This document shows positions 22,263 through 34,050 of a stretch of DNA of 64,000 nucleotides, in pieces (within the stretch, counting starts at the first letter, position 1; each line of letters starts with the position of its first letter). The DNA lies in contig NC_092862.1 of NCBI RefSeq assembly GCF_032062135.1, forward strand, positions 69,029,210 through 69,093,209, read 5' to 3'. A model generated the notes under the pieces. That model searched no databases, was not told where the DNA came from, and worked only from the letters and a program-made list of their open reading frames with translations. The stretch comes from Pyxicephalus adspersus. Lineage: Eukaryota; Chordata; Amphibia; Anura; Pyxicephalidae. Position numbers and translations under genes: made by a program.

Positions 22263-23317
22263 AGCAAACAAGAATGTGGAGCAGATCTTCCGCTCAGGCA
22301 TCCTAAGTGTTTAGGCATGTGCCTATTTAAACAGCTTAAATCAGTTAGGTCTTTCCATACCTGAAAATATTAGGTCATTTAAAAAAATGCCTATTTCTAA
22401 GCTAATATATATGTTTGAAACATTTGAACTTATGATACATTTTTATTTAGGGCTAACTGGAAGATGTGTGCCATTTGAAAGAATGATTTATTAGGGAAAT
22501 ATTGACTTTTCTTGCAAGCTTGCTAGGGTCAAGCTGCCGGAGATGTGCACCTCGAAGTGCCAGATCATTTCAGTTAATAAATATGGGAGAATACGCCAGC
22601 GTATTCCCGATGGCTGAAAATTAGTTGAAAAAAAGGTTAAAGGGGTCCAATGCCAGATCACGAATATGCGTGTATGCTTCTGATTTTGCTTGATGAATCC
22701 AGCCCAATGTGCGCAATCTTTAGATTTGGAATAAGTAGATTTGTTCTTCTACTTCTCCCAAATCTAAAGAAGATTTGTTCCTATTTACAAACAAATAACT
22801 GTCTAAAAAATCCAAAGATATTGCAATGTATTTAGATAATTTTGAAATTAAAATATTCTTATCTAAAGAATAGACACTTTACATTTGTGTTTGATTTCAA
22901 AGTTATTGATTCTTTAATAACAAAAAAACTAAAAAAAAAAAAAATATTTCCTCCATCATAGGATTTTATCTACTATAATAAACTTTTGAAAAGAATAAAA
23001 ACATTCACTCTTTGGCCTCGATTCATCAAGCAAAATCGGAAGCTCGTTCGCGCATTCGTATTCGTGATCCGAAATCGTAAGCCGTCGCGCAATTCAGCAA
23101 CTGAATGAGCTCGCAGCCGGAGCCGCGCTTTTCCGGCAGCTTTACAATGGCGAGCTTGCATTAAAAGTCACTGTTCCCCTAAAAAATCATTAATTCTAAT
23201 GGCACACATAATACCCTGAGCCCTAAAAAAAAATGTTTGTGCTGTTCAAATGTTTAAAACATGTATGTGCGCTAAAAAAAAAGCATATTTTTAAATCACT
23301 TATTTATTTCCTGTTAG

Positions 23318-23400
23318 GCAAGAGTTAACTGAGTTCAACTCCTCTACATAGGCGCCTATATAAAAGCTTCCGACGCCTGATCAGAGAAGCCGCTCGCGGG
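23318..23400 (+). repeat. Internal duplication, first unit
   Basis: GCAAGAGTTAACTGAGTTCA, CTCCTCTACATAGGCGCC, TATAAAAGCTTCCGACGCC and GATCAGAGAAGCCGCT. Repeated at 23590 with few changes. The TATAAAAG word in a GC-richer setting resembles a pol II TATA box; promoter function is not shown. Confidence 0.85.
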
Positions 23401-23589
23401 TAAATCCCGCGACTATCTTGCGACTGACCGCGCGCGAAGCCATCGGACTAGATTTTCCCACAAAAAGTCCAAATGTGGAAAAAGACCTTGAAGGGATGGA
23501 AAAGCAAGAAAATGTTTGGCACAAAGTGGATTTGGCCTTGGAAGTTTGATATACTAGTACTATTTGTTTTGGGTAAACACCTAAATAAT

Positions 23590-23671
23590 GCAAGAGTTAA
23601 CTGAGTTCAACTCCTCTACATAGGCGCCTTTATAAAAGCTTCCGATGCCTGATCGGAGAAGCCGCTTGAAC
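23590..23671 (+). repeat. Internal duplication, second unit
   Basis: Same order of words as the unit at 23318, with GGCGCCTTTATAAAAGC in place of GGCGCCTATATAAAAGC and GATCGGAGAAGCCGCT at the end. Offset is 272 bases. Confidence 0.85.
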
Positions 23672-24229
23672 TCAGTTTACTCTCCAGTATTTATGAGCAT
23701 TAAGTTAAGCAACAACACAACATCTGTTCATTACTAAGAGTGCCTGACCCTGCTTGTGAGCTTGGCAATCAATGTGCTTTGATGTTTTTTTTTTTTACAT
23801 GATTGTGTGTTTCAAACATTTTTTATATTCATAATATCTACTAGAAATTTCATGAAAAACAGTGGATCACTTTTGGTACAGAAATCTAGACCTCAGTGTA
23901 ACGCTCAGGTGGTTAAAGATTCTAATTGACCTGTAATGGACTGTAGATACGCACAGAACAGAGAGCAGGTGTGCGCTAATTAATTGCTATGATCTCACCA
24001 TTGACAGCTTAACAGATCCTCCTTAATTGCGCACCTGAAATCTAATCGCCTTAATTGGCAGATTCGCGACTCCTATTGCTCATTATTATCAAGGCAGGAA
24101 TCCGGCTGGCAGTGAGGGGGCAAGTGTACGAGCGCACTCGACTCCGGACCACGGGAAACCGGCTCGCTGGAAGCAGGAACGTACGCGCTTCCAGTGAGCG
24201 CGGATTTTATTGATGAATCAGGGCTTTTA

Positions 24230-25355
24230 AGTGTATTGCCTTGTAACAGCTTGGTGAATCGCCACAGAGACTAACCTTGGAAAGCTATTTAAATATCAAA
24301 TCCTAAATTATGTAAAAGGTGTTTAAGATGTGAGGTTGTTATATGCTTCAGTGGTTTTTCTTTATTGCAAGTTCAATATATCTTACCAAGTAAGAATACT
24401 GCTTTAATTTATTAATTGCTAAAAGGTTGCTATGATACACTTAAGGCAATATAGATGAGTTACTGGATGTAGTAGAAATGCTTACAGCTTGATAGAGTGA
24501 CTTTAGAGCCAAACAACATATGAATGTGTTCATCAATAATTATGTCCTTTTAAATGTTTTTTATGTATATTTTTTCCTTGGCCACTGAGATGTTATATCA
24601 TGCAGCTAAGGTATATAAAGTGAATATAAAGCAAAAGAAAATCTAATGCAATCCAACACTAATGGTCCCATTCCCATTAAACTATTCAGATGTTTTGGTA
24701 ATGCAATAACATACAGTGCAAATAAATAGCCTGCTAATGTGCCAAAATGATCAAAAAAAGACCATTTCCACAACAGAAAATATCACAACTCATTGTAGTT
24801 CAATATCATGTTTTGTTGTACGCTGTAACATATCAGTCATAAAGTCATAAAGTTGTTGCCATGTCTTATACCATGTTGCTATGTTTGTTCCTTATTTGGT
24901 ATTCTTTAGTTTGCACACATTTTATTCTGATGACATGTATAGATTTTTTATATTCATTCTACTTGTAATATTATGTTCTTTAACTCCTGTATTTTCTAAA
25001 AAAAATTGTATAAATAAAGAATGTTCTTAAAAAACCTTGTATGGCTGTAGTCCTGGGATTCTGGTCAGGTCCCTGGTCCTTTTTTCTCTTAGACATGTGG
25101 AGTCAAGTTGACAACAAAGTCAAGTTAGACATGGACGAGTAAATTCTGTTGTGAGACGTAAGAAAATATTTTATGTTTAAATTTAAGCACATCAATCAAC
25201 TTTGAGTAGAGTTTGTTATACTCTTTAAGGTCTATTTATAAATGTTTTTACCCATGATTTACCTAACATTTATAAAAAATGAACACTTTTTACATAATAT
25301 ATACATTTGGGATAAATGTTTGGTGAATCTCATGCTAAAACAGTTATAGATTGAT
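24230..25355. other. AT-rich sequence, nothing identified
   Basis: No gene or classified repeat. A possible old LINE 3' end is at about 24990-25036 (AATAAAGAATGTTC then an A-rich stretch), but no upstream LINE coding sequence can be read, so it is not called. Confidence 0.45.
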
Positions 25356-25379
25356 TCCTTGAAAGTTTCTTCTAGTCAA

Positions 25380-25742
25380 ATGTGTTCCCTACCACCCTAC
25401 ACTAAAGTTCCACTTTTAAAAATGCTCAATCAGACAGGTAATTATAGTATAAAGAGACAGGGGAGGCCTCTTCTGGAATACTCCTTCCTATCTGACCATT
25501 CCAGGAAACGTCTAGCTGTACTTGCAGTTTTGGTTGCCAGGATACCCAAAAATCCCACCTTCACCTGTGCTTGCTGGGAATGAATGAATGTTCTCCTGTG
25601 TGCCTCCACAGGAGTTATGTCATCATGGTTCAGCAAAATAAGCCAATTAAGATAGCTCAAGATCATATCCATGAAGAGAAGAAAGAAGAAGATGGCAGTG
25701 CCCTGTGACAGAAAGGGGACAGGTTAGTATAGTGGGTTTAGA
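25380..25742 (-). mobile_element. Repeat of the AACTAAACC-edge family, diverged
   Basis: The right edge GTGGGTTTAGATCCACTTTAG resembles the reverse complement of the TTTAAAGnnGAACTAAACC edge. The interior shares GATGGCAGTGCCC with the copy at 4680-5110 and has an inverted ACTCCTG...CAGGAGTTATGTCATC arrangement. No protein. The left edge is not clear. Confidence 0.45.
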
Positions 25743-25744
25743 TC

Positions 25745-27690
25745 CACTTTAGGTGTAATACTTCTGTTGAAACAATTCTTTGGTTCATATGAAAGATCAG
25801 GGAAAAAATGCTTGGGGGCACATTTATAAAGTATTGAAAGGTTTAGCTGCCAAGCATTAACCAACCCACAGGGGTACTGTAGTCTGCAAAGTAGGACCAA
25901 ATTGTTCATGAAGAAAAATAAACAATAGTCAAAAAACAAATTCAGCTTTTTTTGGGAAAGATGTTTTAAGGTTTCCTGTTTCCATTACACTGCTTGTTTT
26001 TTGCATTAAAAATATTTCTTGAAATTATGTCTTTTGAGATTTAAAGATACCTTCCTTAGTTTACATAATTTTATCACTTAAAACTGCTTGCAAAAAACAG
26101 TTTAAATTGGAAAAATCGGTTCTTTTTTCTTTTGTCCTTTATTTATCAGGTGGTTGGTGGCGACAATGGAAATGAAAAAAATGCACCAATTTGCTAATCT
26201 TTTGCAACCACTTGCAAACTCTTGCAAATGTTTAAAAAAACCTAGCAGTTATGGCCTGCTACTGTTCTCGGGTGCCTAGTGGGTTTTTACTACTAATGTG
26301 AACTAAAACCTTAGATTATCTCCAATATAATTGTGCAACTCCTTTGTAGTTAGTTTACAGTGGTATTTTTGGATAATAAGTATTTTTATATAATATGTTT
26401 CTGAGAATGAAAGGTTCATCCATAAATAACATATTAACTTACTGATTGAGTTAAACCCTGAAAACTAAATATATTGTCTATTCAGTCTTATATGTCTATG
26501 TCTATCTTGAGATTTGAACACTGAAATGTGTAACATTTCAGTTGTTGTTACTGAGGTAATTGAAAACTTTGTTAGATCACTTTATGAAATTTTAAAAGTA
26601 GAAGAAACCAAATCAGACATGACTGATTTCATTCTTCCTCTGCCACATGGTATAGCAGTGTGACAAACTGTTTTATACTGTATATCTGTATTATATTAGT
26701 GGACAGGAAAAATGTTTATTCTGAACAAACATACAGTAGATGATGGTTCAGAACAACAAAATGTAATAATACACTTATCACCATATTGTTGGTAGGAGCT
26801 GTGTTCATTTAAACGGATTGATCTGTAAGCTGAATGTACCAGAAATCTATTATATTTTTGTGTCACGGTACATGCTGTCCAGAGTAACTGCAGTTTATAT
26901 AGAATCAGTTTAGTTTTGGGGCTGTCACTTGGCAATTACTTTCCCTGAACTCATTATTATTAAATAACATCTATGACCTTTAGTGGGGATTTAAATTTTA
27001 GTTGGCCATTAATTAGGTTGACAAATGACAAAACCCTCCAGGACTTCTGTCAATTATGTCGCTAATGCTTAGTAAAGCCAAGAGACACAGCTGACTCTTA
27101 TCATCCATTGCCAATCTGAAAAGAAAAATCTTTAGACAAAGAAAACTAACCTAATTACTATTTAAACACTATATATAATACTGCATTGTTTTATTAACTT
27201 TGGTAATGCTTGCTTTGTGAATAAATAAAAATACAGCACATTTTTAGCAAATTATTATATTACATTCTATTCATTTTTATTAAAAACACATATTATAAAT
27301 GTATGGGTGGTCATCTAGTCGCCTTTTTAAATATTTGGTAAAGTGACAGCTGAATTTTTCTTTTATACATAACACACTAGAAAATGCTATAAATAATTAG
27401 ACATTGGTAAACCAATGGCTCTCAAACCACATCAGTTCAGTTTTGGTGCAGAAATGTGGGGTGGGAAGTATTTAAAATATTTATTTATTGGAAGAGGAAC
27501 ATCCAGAATTAGTTCCTATTTTCCGCACGGATTATATGAAGGTGTGCATTGACTTTTTATTACCTTGGCAGAAGACTGCTAGGGCACCAGTAAAACTGGA
27601 TTTTCTCTACTTTTGTGCTTGTTTAGACAGTTGATTAGAGGATATGATTTAAAAATTCTTTCAAGGGGTACAATTCAGTTTGAAGTAATG
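25745..27690. other. AT-rich sequence, candidate conserved block at its end
   Basis: No gene or classified repeat. The segment about 26940-27130 lacks repeat character and contains homeodomain-like TAATTA and TCAATTA words and TGACAAATGAC; it is offered in the findings as a candidate conserved non-coding element, without proof. Confidence 0.45.
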
Positions 27691-27702
27691 AGACTTATAA
27701 AT

Positions 27703-28674
27703 CAGTGGGCCCCAACCCAGGGCCGCGCAGGTAAGTTGGGGGGCTCTAAATGAAAGGAGGCAGAAGCGCCAGTGTCTTATGAGAAAGTCCATGCTGTGTC
27801 CATGCTGCTGTCATTACCTCCAATGTATAAACCTTCATATCTCCTACACCGATTGTTGTAGAATCTTGAAAATTTTAGGGTACACATGGAACCCTATGAG
27901 CTGATAATACATTTAATTTCAAGAACCCCTGAACACACCAAGATGCCAGATATGGGGTCCCAAACATAAATCCCTATTAGGAATCAGGGATCTTTTCTCA
28001 TTAAAGTAGAACTAAAGTAAAAATTAAAAAACTGACACCTTTACGTGCACAGATCCGTGACGTATACCACTCCATTTGTCAAAAAACAATGGAGCTTCTT
28101 ACCTTCAACTGGCTTCTTACCTTCTCTGAACCCTAATTTCTCTATAACAGTAGAGAAAAGGTAAATGTAAGATAAGGGGGGGATTCTTGTGGCTACCCCC
28201 ATGAAAACTTCATCACTCCCACAATACCATGGTGCCCTGTCACATGTAAATGTTCCTTTACACTCTTTGAACCCCAATTTCTCCTGAATGGGGAGCTGCA
28301 GGTATAATAAAATGTAGGTGCAAGTGGGGAACTCTTGTTGCTAAATACCCCTAACATCTAAAGCTAGTGACAGTGCCACAGCAGGAGCACAACCAGTGAG
28401 AGAACGGGTGGCTCTCCTCACACTGCTAACACAGGAGCTGCTGAGAATGGCAGAGCAATTTATGTAAGGCTTACACTTCTCTGCCATTCCCAGCAGCTGT
28501 CACATGACAGTATAGCAGCTCTCTTACACTACTCTGTTATTCTCAGCTAGTGTGCCGACAGAAGGAGGAGCTGCTGAGAATAGCAGAGTAGTGTAAGCTG
28601 TACATATACTGGGCTGCACCAAAATTTTATTTTATGTTACTGGTCCAAGCTGTCAGAAAGGTTGGGGACCACTA
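27703..28674. mobile_element. hAT-type non-autonomous element with exact 8-bp target duplication
   Basis: The element is flanked by TTATAAAT at 27695-27702 and again at 28675-28682, an exact 8-bp duplication typical of hAT insertion. Ends are inverted: CAGTGGGCCCCAACCC at the left and GGTTGGGGACCACTA at the right, 13 of 15 positions matching. No transposase frame is visible. A different repeat seems nested at about 28012-28320 (edge ATTAAAGTAGAACTAAAG), and inverted CTGCTGAGAATGGCAGAG-like words lie at 28436-28500 and 28530-28595. Confidence 0.85.
28012..28320 (+). mobile_element. Nested repeat of the AACTAAACC-edge family
   Basis: Begins ATTAAAGTAGAACTAAAGT, a version of the family edge, inside the hAT-type element. 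GACGT and CATGTAAATG words follow. Two related halves are visible: TCTGAACCCTAATTTCTC at 28115 and TTTGAACCCCAATTTCTCC at 28266, so the piece may contain a diverged internal duplication. Right border uncertain. Confidence 0.5.
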
Positions 28675-28859
28675 TTATAAATGATGCCCTGGTTATTTTT
28701 TTCAACACTCTGCCATTCTGCAACAACTGATTACACACCAGGATGGCTTTGAGAATAAACACTGCAGTAGTAAAAATACCAAGAAGAATCCAGGCAATGC
28801 CATAAAAAGTTGAGCTAAAAGAACTTCATTCACCTGCAGCTGCTGTTTTCAACTTTCTT

Positions 28860-29108
28860 CTCAGCAAACCTAAAGATGCTCCTATAAAGTTGGATAATGA
28901 AAACTGGGTATTAGGTCCCAAAAATCTGGATTCATGTAAGCCTCAGAATGATATCTGTAGAATCCTCTCATACAGGATCAAAGAATCTATTACGGACATT
29001 GCAAGGATGCAGGATTTCATTATATTTAAAAGCTATCACTTCTGTGGGATCTGGGTGACCTGCACATCTCAGGCATTCTCCTTAACATCTGTTACCATCT
29101 CTGATTGA
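28860..29108 (+). pseudogene. L1 ORF1 fragment
   Basis: The frame reads WVLGPKNLDSCKPQNDICRI then LSYRIKESITDIARMQDFI. It resembles the ORF1 RNA-binding domain signature of L1 elements (ERAHR-like start, K-P-R-x-I-I-C-R-x-x-x-Y, K-E-x-I-x-x-x-A-R). ORF1p binds and chaperones L1 RNA. Only about 55 codons are convincing; N- and C-terminal parts are lost to frameshifts. Identification rests on motif order, not on a search. Confidence 0.55.
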
Positions 29109-30129
29109 CTATCTGGCCTGGGTCTCCAAGGAGCCAACAGTGATGCACCCTACAAAAGAGGTTCATGCGGAAATCAGCATCACCTGACGCTAAAGACCTG
29201 GACTGAAAGAAAACTATTTTCAAAGGCTTGCAGCTGTCATGGCTACGTACACATTTTGTCTACCGCCTTTGGACACCTCCCTATTTTGTTCTTTCTTCAC
29301 CCCAATTCCAGAATGTTTGGTTACTGTATTATTGAATGTAATGCTTTCACCTAAATTGTAGTGTTGACTTACCCCCACCAACAACTACTCTTCTTCCTAC
29401 TGTGTGGGGAACTCGGAAGTTACCGTCCTGTGCCTGCTTAGCAAGCCCAGCCATGACGCCAACAATAAGTGCCTGCTGTGTGATCACTGCCAGGGGAAAA
29501 AATCATCTCTATCCCCTTTTGAATACTGGCCCTGGTATAGGGAGCCATGGCCATATTATCTCAGACATCCCCAATTGGTTTCTTGGCTTGCTGTGGGTTC
29601 TTACATTTCTAGTGCTATCCCCATTACTTCCCTTCCCTGTGATCTAGGAACAAAGGAAATATCCAGCTCCCTGCCCTCCTCCCCCTCTTGTTTCTGTCCT
29701 TCTACATCCCTCCCCTTTATTCTAGAGTGTTCTGTTTTTATCCCAGTTACCTCATTACCGCCTATTGTTATTTGCAGTTTTATGTGTAATAGAAAATGTA
29801 AAGTATGTTTTGTTAAACGTTAAAAGTCTAAACACTCCTGGAAATAAAACTACTTTGCTGATGGAATTACACAGACAGAGTGACAATGTGCTGTGATTCA
29901 GATGATAGATATAAATATTTGTTAAGAGGTATCTGAATGAATTACTTAGCAAATGTATTCCTACCTATCCCTAACCAATGGGTTGCTCTTGAATGCATAT
30001 TGTGATTCTTTAATTTTACACCTGGATCAACTTATTGGTATGTCCATCCCAGAGCAGAGATACTTCATGTGTGTATCACAAAGTAATGAAATGCCTCAAG
30101 AGCTAGCGACTAGTCAATTTTGGTAGATC

Positions 30130-31300
30130 CTTCACCCCACTGCTAGAGATTTCACTTTTTTCTATCAACCGCACTAAATGTACTCTCGTCTCAACCACTT
30201 CTGGGTCAGATATACTGATCTATCTCAGGTATCTACCAGCTCCACTGGGGCTATCACATGGTCCGACCATCCCCCCATTTTTCTGCAGATGGTGTTATCC
30301 TAAAAAAAATCCTAGGATTTTCTCTGTTGCAAGACCCAGTAGTGCTGGCAGACATGACTTCTGAAATGCAACATTATTATCTGGTCAATCAAATGCCTGA
30401 TAGTTCTCTTATGGTAGTGTGGGAAGCATACGAGGTGGTTAAAAGAGAGATCCTAATAAAACATGGATCCAGACTGAAGAAAGCAAGACAGCAGGAGATT
30501 TCCAGATTTTTCAGGTTTTAGAGGCTACCTACAAGAAAATGCTAGACAAGGCAGACCAAGATTCTGGCTAAAGCTCTGCAAGGTCGATGGGAAAAGACCT
30601 GTGTTCCCTTCAACCTGAACGGCTCAGGTCAGAAGATGCACTTAGCTGGGGACACAGCCTACTATAAACAACTGTATAATATTGGTCACCAACCCCACTT
30701 GGGCTCCAATTCTTCCCTTAGACAGGTAGCTGTCTAACAGTATCTCTAAATCAGAGGACAGATTTAGAACATTTGTCTTCTGCAGACAGATAACTGGTGG
30801 AAATGCCTTTGTCAGTGCAAGAATTACATGCTGCCATTTATTCTTTACCATGTGGTAAGGCTCCTGGCTCTAACGGGTTCACTTTATTTTATTTTTCACA
30901 ATGTTTGAGGAACTCTTAACTCTTAACACATTTAGTTTTTTTTTTAAATTCCTTTACCAAGGGACACACTCTGCTATCGGACTCCCTCAGGTCACAAGTC
31001 ACTGTAATACTTAAACAGGGTAAAGATCCATCATCCTGTGCCAGCTATAGGCCTATTTCCCTACCCAACAAAATGTAAAGTTTTTTACATCAAACCAAAA
31101 TACAGGTATACAGGTATTCTTTTATAAATTGATCCACTTTGACCAGATTGTCTCTATGCCATCTGAGGAGGCAACACTATCAGAGTTAAAAATTGGATAC
31201 ACATAGCTCAATTCCTTATTATACCACCTTTCTTTATCTCAATTGATGAGAAAAAGACCTTTGCAAGGGTGGATTGGTCCTTTATGCAATAGACATTATC
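30130..31300 (+). pseudogene. L1 ORF2 fragment: end of endonuclease, linker, start of RT
   Basis: Readable pieces in order: RDFTFFYQPH and YSRLNHFW, then TWSDHPP (30140-30275), the APE-type endonuclease end with the catalytic S-D-H; LLQDPVVLADM through WEAYEVVKREILIKHGSRLK (30315-30475); SLPCGKAPGSNGF (30843-30884), RT motif; VTVILKQGKDPSSCASYRPI (31000-31060); LIHFDQIVSMP; and ISIDEKKTFARVDWSF (31237-31285), RT motif A with Asp kept. Frames change between pieces and stops intervene. The YADD box and C-terminal region are absent, so the copy is truncated at the 3' side. Confidence 0.85.
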
Positions 31301-32365
31301 ATTAGAAGTATGCTCTTCTTTGTAGACTTCAGCGATTGTTGTATAGGTTTCCTGTATAGATGTTTGTGTATTTGTATTTGCTTCTTGCACTTTCTGTTAT
31401 TTGTTTGTAATATTTTAATGTTGTCTTCTTTCCACAGTTCTTTTTACACCGTTTTCTACTAAATCTTTAAATTAATGTTATAAAAGCGCATGTTCTGCAG
31501 TATACAATGTCTTACCACCATGTTAAATTCAGGTGCACATGATGAAGCATCCACTTGTACTGTTCATTAAGCTTTCAAAAAAAGCTCAGTGACTTAAATT
31601 GACAGGTGAACTTAAACAGATGAAAATTAAACAGAAATCATTATTACATTAGGACATTGACAATGATACCGTGTGACATGGTTCACATATGACAACTTTT
31701 GCTGCTCACTAAATTAAAAATTCAAACTAGGTAAAGTTGGTATTGATTGATTTAACCAGTGCATTTTGAAGATGAAAAGGCTGGTAGTCATTTAAATATC
31801 TAAATTTTTATGACACCAAAGGCTTTTAGTTAAAAATAAAACAAATCAAACCTGAAATTACACTATAGGAAATGTAATTATAGATTTGCATATAGGCTTG
31901 TTTTCTAAATTAAAGGTTTGCAAACTGCCCCAGGAGAGCATTTCCCATCAGCTTCAACCTACATGACATTACAATACAATATTGTAATACTATATTCATA
32001 AGAATATTAAATGTGAATATGCTGTTGCAGCTTAACCTATATTTCAGGAGAAGATAGATTCAATTATGCAGACGCCACAATCAGCTTGCCAATCAGGAAG
32101 AGACTAAACCCAACCACTGTCAGCAACTTTGAGCTATGGCACCTGAAGTCAAGATATGTTTTTCGAATTGATAGAACTATTTACCAAAATTATAAGAATT
32201 ATAATAGTTTACATATATAAACTATTATATCTACATATTCAATCTGACCCATTGAAGGCCATAACATGATAATAAAATTGGTAATTTAACTGCTTTCTCA
32301 TGTGAGTACATACATAAATGTGCTCTATACTCTATGAGCACTTCTAATTTTATAATATCTTTTGA
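31300..32365. other. AT-rich sequence, nothing identified
   Basis: No gene, RNA or repeat family recognised after the LINE remnant ends. Confidence 0.5.
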
Positions 32366-32369
32366 ATCA

Positions 32370-33220
32370 CTACACTCTGTATACTGTGCTATACATTATA
32401 TACTCCATACTATCCTCTCTACACATCATTATGTATGGTATATACTTTACACTGTTCCATTGTATACACGGTGTAGTATATATAGAAATATATATTTTAA
32501 CCTACTATAATTTGTGTGCTGTGTTGTATGTTATATATTCCATACTAAAACGCTAAATGCAAAATTCATAGTCGGGATTGTATGGTAAATATTTTATACC
32601 CATCCCTTTGGAACAATTTTTTGTATAGTGTATTTTGCGTTGGTGCAGTACATACGCTTTACAGGTAGTCCCGGGTTACAAACAAGATAGGGACTGTAGA
32701 TTTGTTCTTAAGTTGAATTTGTATTTAAGTCAGAACAAGTACATTATTTTAATAAATGCAGTTAGGACAGATGTTTGTCTCAACATATAATTAAGCAGCA
32801 TTGTGTCAGTTACTGTATAAAAATCCTCACTGTGAGTTCATTACAAACAAAGCAAAAAAAACGAAAAAAAAGAAAATGCTTTATGCAGCCTAGAAATTCA
32901 TTACATTCTGGAGCAAGCTGTGCTTTGATATGCAAAAAGAAACATCTGCAGAGTTTGTCTTTTTCATTAAAGAGTTACAAGAGGTTGCAGAGCAGCAAAA
33001 GACTTTTTCTGCAAGTCATGCAAACCACCCCCACCCAAGCCTCTGTTCTGTTCACGAACGAGCAGGAAAGCCCTGTTTGTATTTAGGAGTCGTCTGTATG
33101 TTGGATGTCCTTAACTCAGGGACTACCTGTACTTTACCTGCATTGTGCCATTGTGTACAAAGTATTTGTCATATACTCCACACTGCTGCATTGTATTTTA
33201 TGCCATGAATTCTATCCATT
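32370..33220 (+). repeat. Degenerate repeat region interrupted by a MITE
   Basis: Loose repeats of CTGTGCTATACATTATATACTCCATACT-like words recur at 32380, 32430-32480, 32515-32550 and, past the MITE at 32662-33129, at 33140-33205 (CATATACTCCACACTG). Units are too diverged to count. The MITE seems to have landed within this region. Confidence 0.5.
32662..33129. mobile_element. CAGGTAGTC...GACTACCTG element, copy 1
   Basis: Starts CAGGTAGTCCCGGGTTAC after TA (32660-32661) and ends AGGGACTACCTG before TA (33130-33131), so it has inverted ends and a TA duplication as in Tc1/mariner-type insertion. The interior has TTCTGGAGCAAGCTGTGCTT and TTAAAGAGTTACAAGAGG, both found reverse-complemented in the copy at 49247-49727. 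An A-rich AAAAAAAACGAAAAAAAAG tract lies in the middle. The frames of 92 and 103 codons here are incidental. Confidence 0.85.
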
Positions 33221-33970
33221 CTAATTATTACAATATTTTAGCACTAATAGAAAAAGAAGGCATATCACTCAAATGGTATTGGCTTATAAGTTCCACTGGC
33301 AAAACAGGGATTTCGATTTTTCTATTCCAGGTAGTACTAAAAGTATCACCAAAAAAATACACCAAAAGTGTTGTTTTTGCACCTTTTAGGACTTAATATC
33401 CACTACTTTTCACATTAGCATCCAGAGTATGTGTACACAGCTTACCTGTATATTTAAAACACAGTTACAGCATTTATCTGAAGGTTAAGAGAGTGAAAGT
33501 GTTAAAATGTTTGTTTTGCATTAATACAGCTATGATGAATTTATTCAGCAAGAGGGAATAGTAAATTGTAAAAATGGGCACCACAGCACAGATGGTAAGT
33601 GTTATTTATAATATGTGGATTCTTTTTCTAACCCCAAGGACCACATTGTTTATTTCCTACAGCATCCATATGATGTTGTGCATATTGCATCACAGCCCTT
33701 GGGTTATGCTTTATGATACAGTACAATTGAAAACATCTTGGAGTTCTGTGCAGATGGAACACAACAAGAAAACTGTAGCCTCAGTTCAAATTACCACATG
33801 GGTTTTTCTTTTATTTTTCTTTATCTCCACATTTATTAGGCAAATGGATAGTAAGTGCTTTGCAAGTAAAATGCTAATTATTTGCTTTCCATTTATGTTA
33901 CAATAAGCATTATAACATTCTCATGTATTGTTTTAATGTTAAATGTATGTTGTATTAAGATATGTATTAT
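33220..33970. other. AT-rich sequence, nothing identified
   Basis: A 110-codon frame at 33574-33906 has no recognisable domain and low-complexity hydrophobic content. No gene called. Confidence 0.5.
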
Positions 33971-33972
33971 AT

Positions 33973-34050
33973 GTACTGTGTTTCCCCGAAAATAAGACAG
34001 GGTCTTATATTAATTTTACCTCTGAAAATCGCATTAGGGCTTATTTTTCT
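33973..34050 (+). mobile_element. Half of a MITE with a TTTCCCCGAAAATAAGAC end
   Basis: ACTGTGTTTCCCCGAAAATA then AGACAGGGTCTTATATTAAT and GCATTAGGGCTTATTTTT. I know this sequence type as one end of a short, palindromic repeat widespread in vertebrates, but cannot name the family. The other half is missing; a 24-bp tandem array starts where it stops. Confidence 0.55.

Larger units (their letters stand above)
23011..24228. mobile_element. Non-autonomous DNA transposon, GC-richer, copy 1
   Basis: The ends are inverted: TTGGCCTCGATTCATCAA at the left and TTGATGAATCAGGGCTTTT at the right. The body is markedly richer in CpG than its flanks, with several GCG words at 23045-23130 and 24120-24210. 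It encodes no recognisable protein. An 80-base segment containing TATAAAAGCTTCCGA occurs twice, 272 bases apart. A second, 5'-truncated copy with the same internal words and the same right end (TTGATGAATCAGGGC) is at 36240-37477. The superfamily cannot be assigned from the ends alone. Confidence 0.75.
28720..31300 (+). mobile_element. L1/Tx1-type LINE remnant with ORF1 and ORF2 traces
   Basis: An ORF1-like piece at about 28890-29060 is followed in the same orientation by endonuclease and reverse-transcriptase traces at 30130-31300. The order and spacing fit one L1 copy that is heavily mutated and cut off at the 3' side near 31300, within RT motif A. The part between 29110 and 30080 cannot be read as protein with confidence. 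Confidence 0.75.

Noticed and set aside
24960..25040. LINE 3' end
   Set aside because: Only an AATAAA and an A-rich stretch; no readable ORF2 upstream.
29404..29823. 139-codon plus-strand frame
   Set aside because: Ser/Pro/Ile-rich with no domain, between the L1 ORF1 and ORF2 traces; an overlapping 81-codon frame in another phase shows the openness is compositional.
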